Made by a program: the position numbers and the translations under genes. This document shows, piece after piece, positions 8,894-15,731 of a stretch of DNA of 64,000 bases; within the stretch, counting starts at the first letter, position 1, and the number at the start of each line of letters is the position of its first letter. The stretch spans positions 48,190-112,189 of the forward strand of contig CALZZE010000005.1 in NCBI GenBank assembly GCA_945830575.1, written 5' to 3'. The notes beneath the pieces are model-generated. The model did not search any database. It saw nothing but the letters and a program-made list of their open reading frames with translations, and was not told the DNA's origin. This DNA is from an uncultured Subdoligranulum sp. (GTDB lineage: Bacteria > Bacillota > Clostridia > Oscillospirales > Ruminococcaceae).

Positions 8894-10108
8894 TTATTCG
8901 GACTGATACGCGCCGCCCCACACGATCTCGCGGTAGCGGTCGGGGTCGGTGTCGCCCTCGGTGGAGAACATCAGCACGTTGGCGTTCTTGTCCAGCGCCA
9001 ACGCCTCGCGCAGCTCCTTGTAGGTGTCGTCCTCCATGATGGTGGACAGCACGCCCATGCCCACAGCGCCGGACTCGCCGCTGATGACGCGGGGATCGCC
9101 CTTGACGGGGGCGGCCAGCATCCGCATCCCCTTGGCGGCCACCCAGTCGGGGCAGCTCAGGAAGGCGAAGGCGTGGTTGCGCAGGATGTCCCAGCCGATG
9201 GTGTTGGGCTCGCCGCAGGCGAGGCCCGCCATGATGGTCTGCAAATCGCCGCCCACGATGCGGGGGTCGCCGTCATTGGCGACTGCGCCCTTGTACAAGC
9301 AGTCGGCGGCAGCGGCCTCCATGATGACGAACTTGGGCGGGTCGTTGGGGAACAGGTTGGTGAAGTAGCCCACCACCGCGCTGGCCAGACTGCCCACGCC
9401 CGCCTGCACGAACACGTGGGTGGGACGGTTGATGCTCATCTGGCGCAGCTGCTCGGCGGCCTCGCCGGCCATGGAGCCGTAGCCCTGCATGATCCAGGAG
9501 GGAATCTCCTCGTAGCCTTCCCAGGCAGTGTCCTGCACCACCACGCCGTGGGGCGTTTCGGCGGCCTCGGCGGCGGCCATGCGCACGCAGTCGTCGTAGT
9601 TGACTTCCTCGATGGTGACCTTGGCACCCTCCTTGGCAATGTTGTCAAAGCGGGTCTTGGTGCTGCCCTTGGGCATGTGGACAACGGCCTTCTGGCCTAG
9701 CTTGTTGGCGGCCCAGGCCACGCCGCGGCCATGGTTGCCGTCGGTGGCGGTAAAGAAGGTGGCCTGTCCGAACTCCTCCAGGAATTTCTGGCTGGTCAGG
9801 TAGTCGTAGGTCATCTCGGACACATCGCGGCCCATCTCACCGGCGATGTAGCGGGCCATTGCGAAGGAGCCGCCCAGCACCTTGAAGGCGTTCAGGCCGA
9901 AACGATAGCTCTCATCCTTGACGCATACGCTGCCCAGACCCAGCCGCGCAGCCACGCCATCCAGCTTGGCCAGCGGGGTGACGGAATACTGCGGAAAGCT
10001 CTTGTGGAACGCCTGTGCCTTTTTGACTTCCTCCAGCGCCATCACACAGAGCTGACGGTCGTCACTTTTCGGCATCGTATTCAGTTTCCACTGAATGTTT
10101 GGTTGCAT
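8894..10108 (-). CDS. dpaL: Diaminopropionate ammonia-lyase (YgeX)
   Basis: A 404-residue fold-type II PLP enzyme. The PLP lysine is K76 in [10 protein letters not shown], and the phosphate-binding region follows [11 protein letters not shown]. The start at 10108 ([10 protein letters not shown]) has AGGAGG six bases upstream; a longer frame to 10141 lacks a site. It converts 2,3-diaminopropionate to pyruvate and two ammonia molecules through aminoacrylate. It is the first gene of the minus-strand cluster and carries a strong promoter upstream. In the uric-acid pathway this lyase delivers the carbon skeleton to pyruvate and then fermentation products. Confidence 0.94.
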   Translation of the reverse strand: MQPNIQWKLNTMPKSDDRQLCVMALEEVKKAQAFHKSFPQYSVTPLAKLDGVAARLGLGSVCVKDESYRFGLNAFKVLGGSFAMARYIAGEMGRDVSEMTYDYLTSQKFLEEFGQATFFTATDGNHGRGVAWAANKLGQKAVVHMPKGSTKTRFDNIAKEGAKVTIEEVNYDDCVRMAAAEAAETPHGVVVQDTAWEGYEEIPSWIMQGYGSMAGEAAEQLRQMSINRPTHVFVQAGVGSLASAVVGYFTNLFPNDPPKFVIMEAAAADCLYKGAVANDGDPRIVGGDLQTIMAGLACGEPNTIGWDILRNHAFAFLSCPDWVAAKGMRMLAAPVKGDPRVISGESGAVGMGVLSTIMEDDTYKELREALALDKNANVLMFSTEGDTDPDRYREIVWGGAYQSE

Positions 10109-10151
10109 GGGATGCCTCCTCACTTTCTTCGTAAAAATCATTTTTAGCCTT

Positions 10152-10205
10152 CCAAACTATTTGTTTGGTGTACCTTTATCATAACACAACCAAAGGGAAA
10201 GTCAA
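10152..10205 (-). promoter_or_regulatory. Promoter and candidate operator of the dpaL cluster
   Basis: On the minus strand, TTGACT (complement of 10200-10205), a 16-bp spacer and TATGAT (complement of 10178-10183) form a good sigma-A promoter. Just downstream of the -10 the inverted repeat CCAAAC-N5-GTTTGG (10152-10168) sits where a repressor would block initiation. The regulator is unknown; the LysR protein at 1843-2727 is one candidate. Confidence 0.7.
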
Positions 10206-10274
10206 TAGGTACTTTGCACAAAAGTCGTACTTTTTTCTTGTGCGGTATTGCCGAAAGCCCAAACAACGCAAACG

Positions 10275-10303
10275 CCCCGGCAGCACAGGGCGTGCTGCCG
10301 GGG
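10275..10303. terminator. Hairpin in the mreB-dpaL intergenic region
   Basis: CCCCGGCAGCAC (10275-10286) pairs perfectly with GTGCTGCCGGGG (10292-10303). It is followed at once by TCAGCTTGTCGAAAAACCT (10304-10322), a motif that recurs beside hairpins elsewhere in the window. It probably terminates minus-strand transcripts from mreB. Confidence 0.6.
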
Positions 10304-10440
10304 TCAGCTTGTCGAAAAACCTCAAATTTCGTTTGTAGGGGGCGGCGTCCTCGACGCCCCGTGGTGTGTTGCCAAACCGAAAACGTCGTAATAACGTAAC
10401 GTGCCTCGGGCTGTGCGCCCGTAAGGATGCGGTCGGGTTT
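10304..10440 (+). repeat. Dispersed intergenic repeat, copy A
   Basis: This is the remainder of the 343-bp gap between dpaL and mreB. A 34-nt core at 10331-10364 (begins GTTTGTAGGGGGCGG, ends GACGCCCCGTGG) is identical to the reverse complement of 32968-33001, and 32 nt of it recur inverted at 45540-45571. The core is preceded by TGTCGAAAAACCT and followed by a diverged tail that still aligns with copy B. No gene was seen here. Confidence 0.75.
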
Positions 10441-10451
10441 TCCCCAAATCC

Positions 10452-11534
10452 TCACAGATAACTGAATTCGTCCTGCTGGCGGCCCACCAGCTCGGGGTGG
10501 TCCAGCACCGCGCCGGCGCCCAGCGCCACGCAGTCCAGCGGGGCCTCCGCGATGTGTACCGCAATGCCGGTCTCGTTCTGGATGAGGGTATCCAGCCCGC
10601 GCAGCAGCGCGCCGCCGCCCGACAGGGTGATGCCCCGGTCGATGATGTCGCTGGACAATTCCGGCGGGGTGCGCTCCAGCGTGTCCTTGATGGCGTCCAC
10701 GATGCGCAGCAGGCTCTCGCTCATGGCCTCCCGCACCTCCTCGGAGCGGATGAGGATATCCTTGGGCAGGCCGTCCACCAGATTGCGGCCCTTGATTTCC
10801 ATGCTGGATTCCGGGTCCTGCGGGCAGGCGGAGCCAATTTCAATTTTGATCTGCTCGGCGGTGCGCTCGCCCACCAGCAGATTGTACTTTCTTTTAATGT
10901 AGGCAATGATGCTCTGGTCGAGGGTATCCCCGGCGCAGCGCACGCTGCGGCTGGCCACCACGCCGGACAGGCTGATGACCGCCACCTCCGCGGTGCCGCC
11001 GCCGATGTCCACGATCATGCTGCCCACCGGGTCGGTGGTGGGCAGCCCCGCGCCGATGGCGGCGGCCATGGGCTCCTCAATAACGGTCACCTGCCGCGCC
11101 CCCGCCTTGGCGGCGGCCTGCCGCACGGCCCGGCGCTCCACCTCGGTGACGCCGCTGGGCACGCAGATGACCACCCGGGGATGGGCGAACCAGCTGCCCG
11201 CGCAGGCCTGCCGGATAAAGCTTTGCAGCATGGCGGCGGTGATGTCAAAATCCGCAATGACGCCGTCCTTCAGGGGGCGCACCGCCACGATGGAGCCGGG
11301 CGCGCGGCCGATGACCGCCTTGGCCTCGTGGCCCACACTGCGCACCCGCAGCTCATCGGTTTTGGTGTCCACCGCCACCACGCTGGGCTCCCGCATGATG
11401 ATGCCCTTGCCCTTCATGTACACCAGCGTGTTGGCGGTGCCCAGATCGATGCCAATGTCTTTTGTGAACATACCGCGAAGGCTCCCCCAAAAGCCGCGTA
11501 AAAAATCACGAAATTTCGTCCATAAATCTGCCAT
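10452..11534 (-). CDS. mreB: Rod-shape determining protein MreB/Mbl
   Basis: A 360-residue bacterial actin. It has a short N-terminal segment before DIGIDLGTANTLVY (phosphate-1 loop), the DIGGGTAEVAV phosphate-2 loop and an adenosine-binding GGGALLRG. The start at 11534 has GGAAGGAG upstream; longer frames run into maf. It polymerises under the membrane to guide cell-wall synthesis. The gene is last in the zapA-U32-PAS-dut-maf-mreB operon, and no mreC or mreD follows; repeats and a hairpin follow instead. The protein could therefore be an Mbl-like second copy. Confidence 0.92.
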   Translation of the reverse strand: MADLWTKFRDFLRGFWGSLRGMFTKDIGIDLGTANTLVYMKGKGIIMREPSVVAVDTKTDELRVRSVGHEAKAVIGRAPGSIVAVRPLKDGVIADFDITAAMLQSFIRQACAGSWFAHPRVVICVPSGVTEVERRAVRQAAAKAGARQVTVIEEPMAAAIGAGLPTTDPVGSMIVDIGGGTAEVAVISLSGVVASRSVRCAGDTLDQSIIAYIKRKYNLLVGERTAEQIKIEIGSACPQDPESSMEIKGRNLVDGLPKDILIRSEEVREAMSESLLRIVDAIKDTLERTPPELSSDIIDRGITLSGGGALLRGLDTLIQNETGIAVHIAEAPLDCVALGAGAVLDHPELVGRQQDEFSYL

Positions 11535-11572
11535 TGCCTGCTCCTTCCGGCGGGACTGCCCGCCGGGGCGCG

Positions 11573-12130
11573 TCAGTCCGCAAAGGTGCGGAGCAGCTGC
11601 GCCGTCCGGTGTACCGGCAGACCCATGATGTTGTAGTAACAGCCCTCGATGCCCGCGCACCACAGCGCCGCGTGGCCCTGAATGGCGTAAGCGCCCGCCT
11701 TGTCGTAAGGCTCCGGCGTGCGCACGTAGGCCAGCAGGTCCTCCTCCCGGATGGGGGAGAAGTGAACCACGGTGGTCTCCACCGTGGCGGCGCTGCGCCC
11801 GTGACGGCAGACGCACACCCCGGTGTGGACCTTGTGCGCCCGGCCGGACAGCGCCCGCAGCATCCGCAGCGCGTCCGCCTCATCGGCGGGCTTGCCGAAC
11901 ACCACGCCGCCGCAGTCCACCACCGTGTCGCAGCCCAGCACCAGATCCTCCGGATGGGAGGCCGCCACGGCCTGCGCCTTGGCGGTGGCCAGCGTCTGGG
12001 CCAGCCGGGCGGGGGTGTCGGCAAACAGGGTGCCTTCGTCCACCTCGCTGGTCAGCACGGTGAAATCCTGGGTGATGAGCTGCAAAAGCTCCCGGCGGCG
12101 CGGGCTGCCGGAGGCGAGTATGAGAGCCAT
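11573..12130 (-). CDS. maf: Maf family nucleotide pyrophosphatase
   Basis: A 185-residue protein starting MALILASGSPRRRELL, the Maf signature, with DEGTLFADTPARLAQTLATAKA and LGCDTVVDCGG (catalytic aspartate region) and AYAIQGHAALW. It hydrolyses non-canonical or methylated nucleoside triphosphates and affects septation in Bacillus. AGGAGG precedes the start at 12130. It lies 38 bp upstream of mreB, the classical maf-mreB arrangement of Firmicutes. Confidence 0.93.
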   Translation of the reverse strand: MALILASGSPRRRELLQLITQDFTVLTSEVDEGTLFADTPARLAQTLATAKAQAVAASHPEDLVLGCDTVVDCGGVVFGKPADEADALRMLRALSGRAHKVHTGVCVCRHGRSAATVETTVVHFSPIREEDLLAYVRTPEPYDKAGAYAIQGHAALWCAGIEGCYYNIMGLPVHRTAQLLRTFAD

Positions 12131-12212
12131 ACTGTGTTTCCTCCTGTTGAGTATATGCCGGGTGCGGGGTCGAAATCCCGCGCAGCGGCACGAAGTTGGA
12201 AAATAATGGAAG

Positions 12213-12653
12213 TTACAACCGCCCGGTGGAGCCGAAGCCGCCCGTGCCCCGGTCGGTGTCGGACAGTTCCTCCGCCGGGGCAAAGGCCGCCTGCCACACG
12301 GGGGCGATGCACAGCTGGGCCACCCGCTCGCCGGGGGCGAGGGTGACGGGGGCGGCGCCCAGATTCACAAGGCCCACCTTGATTTCCCCCCGGTAGTCGC
12401 TGTCAATGACGCCCACGCAGTTGGACAGAGTGACTCCCTGCTTGATGGCAAGGCCGCTGCGGGCGTAGACCAGCGCCACACAGTCGGGGCCGGGCAGCTC
12501 GATGGCAAGGCCGGTGGGCACCATGGCCCGCTGGCCCGGCTCCAGCGTCAGCGGCGCATCCAGCACCGCGCACAGGTCCGCCGCCGCCGCGCCGGGGGTG
12601 GCGTAAGCGGGCGCTTTGGCCCGCGGGTCCAGCAGCTTGTATTTCACTTGCAT
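12213..12653 (-). CDS. dut: dUTP diphosphatase
   Basis: A 146-residue trimeric-type dUTPase with all five motifs: AAAADLCA, YARSGLA, GVIDSDYRGE, GERVAQL and the C-terminal RGTGGFGSTG. It converts dUTP to dUMP, preventing uracil incorporation into DNA. It follows the PAS gene by 15 bp and precedes maf by 82 bp in the same operon, so the operon carries two nucleotide-pool sanitising enzymes. Confidence 0.96.
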   Translation of the reverse strand: MQVKYKLLDPRAKAPAYATPGAAAADLCAVLDAPLTLEPGQRAMVPTGLAIELPGPDCVALVYARSGLAIKQGVTLSNCVGVIDSDYRGEIKVGLVNLGAAPVTLAPGERVAQLCIAPVWQAAFAPAEELSDTDRGTGGFGSTGRL

Positions 12654-12668
12654 TTGTACAGTACCTCG

Positions 12669-13040
12669 TTATGTCATGTCGTAGGGGCGCGCCGTCTCCG
12701 GCGTGCGGAACTCGTGCTTTTCATAGTACCCGATGAGGGTGCCGGTTTCATCCCGCAGCGCCACCATATAGACGTCCTTGTTTTTTCTGTCATTGTGGTG
12801 GGTGAACACCCTGTTGTGTTCGGCACTTTCGCCAAACCAGTCCACCACTTTTTGGATGGCGGCACAACTGGCGGGGTTGTGGCAGTCCAGCAGGCTTTTG
12901 CCCAGCAGCGCCGCGCCGCCCCACCGCTGCAACTGTGCCACGGCGGCGGGATTCATATAAAGGATGGTGTGGTTCAGATCGCAGATCACCACAGAGCAGC
13001 AGTCCTGCTCCACAATGCTCTTAAAATAAGGGGAAAGCAT
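12669..13040 (-). CDS. Single-domain PAS protein
   Basis: A 123-residue cytoplasmic protein consisting of one PAS fold: VVICDLNHTILYMNPAAVAQL, then LLGKSLLDCHNPAS and ALRDETGTLIGYYEKHEF. No kinase, cyclase or helix-turn-helix output domain is present. A DCH motif in the central helix may bind a cofactor, as in some heme or flavin PAS proteins, but this is only suggestive. Placement between a U32 peptidase and dut, with 11- and 15-bp spacers and its own AGGAGG, implies co-expression with the cell-division/repair operon. No function is assigned. Confidence 0.8.
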   Translation of the reverse strand: MLSPYFKSIVEQDCCSVVICDLNHTILYMNPAAVAQLQRWGGAALLGKSLLDCHNPASCAAIQKVVDWFGESAEHNRVFTHHNDRKNKDVYMVALRDETGTLIGYYEKHEFRTPETARPYDMT

Positions 13041-13051
13041 GGTCAGCCTCC

Positions 13052-15100
13052 TTAATAGTATACTCCCCGGGTGAACTCGCCGTCAAATGGCTTTTGGCCT
13101 TGCAGCTGCGCCAAAATCTGGCAGACCCGGGCGGGGGATTCGGTGGTAAAATACGCCAGCGCCCAGTCCACCGGCATTTCCGTCAGACGGTCGCCCATAT
13201 ACAGCGGCACCGGGTTGTAGACGGTGCGCACCCCCGCACCGCCGGGGGCGGTGCAGGTCACCGTGAAATCCCGGCCCTTGCGGTCCCGCAGCGTGCCGCC
13301 GCCGGGGCAGCCCGCGCAGCTGTGTACGTTGCGCAGCGGGCAGGCGCGGGTGAGCATCAGCGGAATGTGCCCGTAGCACAGCGCCGCCGTCACGCCGGGG
13401 ATGCCGCGCATGGCGGGCAGTGCCGTCTCCACATGCACCAGCAGCCCCGCAAGGCCCAGCCCGTGCAGGCGCTGGGCGGCCATGGGGTTGGTCACGTTCA
13501 GCCCCAGACCGCCGTATTGTTTATAGGAAAGCCCCTCCAGCTGGCGCAGCTGGGCCAGATTGTTCACCTGCACCCCCGCAAAGCCCGCATCGGCAAACCG
13601 TGCCAGCAGCGCGGCCACCTGTGCCTCGGTGCGGCCGTACTGGGCGCGGGGCAGCTCCAGCACGGTGCGGCTGCGCAGCGCGGCGGGCAGCTTGTCCGCC
13701 TGCGTGATGGGCAGCACAAGGGGGCCGTCCCAGCTTCCCACCTGCTCTGCCGTCTCAAACCGGGCCGCCAGTTTGGGCAGGCCCCCGGCGGGACGGGGCG
13801 CAAAGCCGGGCAGCGCATACGCCTGTACGGGATGGGCAACAATGACACTGCGCTTGTCCAGCAGCGTGTCCAGCGCCCGGCGGCGCAGCTCGTTCCACGC
13901 CGCCCCCGGCAAAAAGGTGGGCACGCCCTCCGGCGCGTCCAGCGTCAGGCCGTCCAGCACAAAGGGGGTGCCGCCGGTCTTGGAAAGCGCCCGCCGCACC
14001 GCCTCGCTCTGGTCCTTCTGGGCGGGCTGGGGCGCGTCCTCGCTGTACACCACCGCCTTGTGGCCGTCCCGGTCGGCGGCGGTCAGCTTGACGCCCTCCT
14101 CATCAAATGCCACCGTCATGTCCACCGGCACCCGGGCCAATTCCCGCCGGAACAGCTCCCGGGCCTTGGGCATGGCCGCTTTGGTGGCGGCGGCGTCCGC
14201 TTCGGTGCGCACACCAAACATAGTACCGTCATTTTTGCCGGTGAGATACCCGTCGGTGAACCCGGAACGGGAAAAAATATCCCGCAGCAGCGCCGCGTCA
14301 TAGGGCAGTCCGTCCCGCGCCGCCCGGCAGCTGGCCGCACACACCGCCGCATACTCCGGCGTGCGCAGCCGCCCTTCGATTTTCACGCTGGCAACCCCCG
14401 CGTCCATCAATTCACGCAGATGGGGCAGGTGGTCCATGTCCTTCAGACTCAGATGACAGGCCCTGCCCGGCTGGCCGGGGCGCAGCCCCGCCGTGGCGTC
14501 AAAGGGTAGGCGGCAGGGCCCGGCGCAGGCGCCCCGGTTGCCGCTGCGCCCGCCCAGAAAGGCGCTCATCATGCACTGGCCGCTCATCGCCATGCACAGC
14601 GCGCCGTGGACAAACACCTCGCACTCGATGGGAGAGGCGGCGCAGACGGCGCGGATCTCTTCCAGTGACAGTTCCCGGGCCAGAATGACCCGGTCATACC
14701 CCAGCGCCGCCAGCTCCCGCGCCCCCTCCGGCGTGTGGATGCTCATCTGGGTGGAGCCGTGCAGCGCCAGCGTGGGAGCGATTTTTTTCACCAGCTGCGC
14801 GGTGGCAAGGTCGTCCACGATGACCGCGTCCGCCCCCGCCGCCGCCACGGCCCGCACCGCCTGCGCCAGCTGGGGCAGCTCGGCGTCATACACCAGCGTG
14901 TTCAGGGTGACATGCACCCGCACGTCCCGGGCGTGGCAGAATTTTACCGCCTCCGCCAGCTCCTCCGGCGTGAAATTCCCCGCCGTGCGCCGGGCGTTGA
15001 ACCCGGTCAGACCCAGATACACCGCGTCCGCCCCGCCGAACACGGCGGCCTTCAGCATGTCGGCGTTGCCTGCGGGGGCTAAAATTTCCAGCCGCGCCAT
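13052..15100 (-). CDS. U32 family peptidase with C-terminal DUF3656-like region
   Basis: A 682-residue protein. The N-terminal TIM-barrel begins MARLEILAPAGNADMLKAAV. The U32 signature ECEVFVHGALCMAMSGQC is followed by a GACAGPCR cysteine pair, matching the iron-sulfur type cysteines of YhbU/RlhA-like proteins. The long C-terminal part carries a further cysteine cluster (CPLRNVHSCAGCPGG). Related proteins include the 23S rRNA hydroxylation enzyme RlhA and collagenase-like peptidases, so an RNA-modification role is at least as likely as proteolysis. Its start codon overlaps the zapA stop (ATGA). Confidence 0.9.
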   Translation of the reverse strand: MARLEILAPAGNADMLKAAVFGGADAVYLGLTGFNARRTAGNFTPEELAEAVKFCHARDVRVHVTLNTLVYDAELPQLAQAVRAVAAAGADAVIVDDLATAQLVKKIAPTLALHGSTQMSIHTPEGARELAALGYDRVILARELSLEEIRAVCAASPIECEVFVHGALCMAMSGQCMMSAFLGGRSGNRGACAGPCRLPFDATAGLRPGQPGRACHLSLKDMDHLPHLRELMDAGVASVKIEGRLRTPEYAAVCAASCRAARDGLPYDAALLRDIFSRSGFTDGYLTGKNDGTMFGVRTEADAAATKAAMPKARELFRRELARVPVDMTVAFDEEGVKLTAADRDGHKAVVYSEDAPQPAQKDQSEAVRRALSKTGGTPFVLDGLTLDAPEGVPTFLPGAAWNELRRRALDTLLDKRSVIVAHPVQAYALPGFAPRPAGGLPKLAARFETAEQVGSWDGPLVLPITQADKLPAALRSRTVLELPRAQYGRTEAQVAALLARFADAGFAGVQVNNLAQLRQLEGLSYKQYGGLGLNVTNPMAAQRLHGLGLAGLLVHVETALPAMRGIPGVTAALCYGHIPLMLTRACPLRNVHSCAGCPGGGTLRDRKGRDFTVTCTAPGGAGVRTVYNPVPLYMGDRLTEMPVDWALAYFTTESPARVCQILAQLQGQKPFDGEFTRGVYY

Positions 15101-15471
15101 CAGTCCGGAATGTCCTGCCGGGTGCGCAGACGGCGCTCCAGCTCCTCGATGCGCTTGCGCTGGCTGGCCACTTCCCGCCGCAGCTCCTCCGCCGCCATCT
15201 TGGCGCTGGCCGCGTCCTCCAGATAATCCTTGATCTGGCGGCGCATGTTGTCGGCGCTGCCGCTGGCCTTTTCCAGCTCGTCCCGGTAATTCAGCGCGGT
15301 CATCACCGCCGCGGTGGTGATGGACACCGACTTGGAGGAGGCCATCAGCTCATTCATGTCCAGATTCAGCCGCTCGGCCAGATTCTGCATGTAACTTTCA
15401 TTTTCGGTGGTGGAAACCACGTAGCTGGACCCACAAATGTTCAGCCGCACCTTGGAGGTAGGCATACCCAT
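15100..15471 (-). CDS. zapA: Cell division protein ZapA
   Basis: A 123-residue protein starting MGMPTSKVRLNICGSSYVV, with a ZapA globular domain followed by a C-terminal coiled coil (ELRREVASQRKRIEELERRL). It bundles FtsZ filaments at the division site. AAGGAG seven bases upstream fixes the start at 15471. It is the first gene of the minus-strand operon and overlaps the U32 gene by one base; zapA-U32 adjacency is common in Firmicutes. Confidence 0.9.
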   Translation of the reverse strand: MGMPTSKVRLNICGSSYVVSTTENESYMQNLAERLNLDMNELMASSKSVSITTAAVMTALNYRDELEKASGSADNMRRQIKDYLEDAASAKMAAEELRREVASQRKRIEELERRLRTRQDIPD

Positions 15472-15533
15472 AGTTGAACTCCTTTGAAAAAACTGTCTAA
15501 ACAATGGCGGAATTCCCCGGCCATATCCCATAT

Positions 15534-15640
15534 ATTATAATATAAATTGCCCGCGAGAAAAAGCCCCTTTTGTGGAAAAACGAAAAAATCTGCGATTCGG
15601 CACAATTTTACTTGCACCGCGCCCAATTTTTTACTATAAT
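15534..15640. promoter_or_regulatory. Divergent promoters of zapA operon and glgP
   Basis: For glgP, TTGCAC (15612-15617), a 17-bp spacer and TATAAT (15635-15640) form a clear sigma-A promoter with an 87-bp leader. For zapA, a minus-strand TATAAT lies at the complement of 15534-15539 within an AT-rich stretch; its -35 is poor. Confidence 0.7.
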
Positions 15641-15731
15641 AGCTACTGTGAGCCATTCTATGGCAAAATATGCCATAACAAACTGCCGGGGCGTCCTGCC
15701 ATGCCCGGCGGCGACAATAAAGGAGAGTATG

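Noticed and set aside
6146..9039. Long plus-strand frames opposite ygeW and ygeY
   Set aside because: Antisense shadows of conserved enzymes; no ribosome binding sites and repetitive GVG/LVV-type translations.
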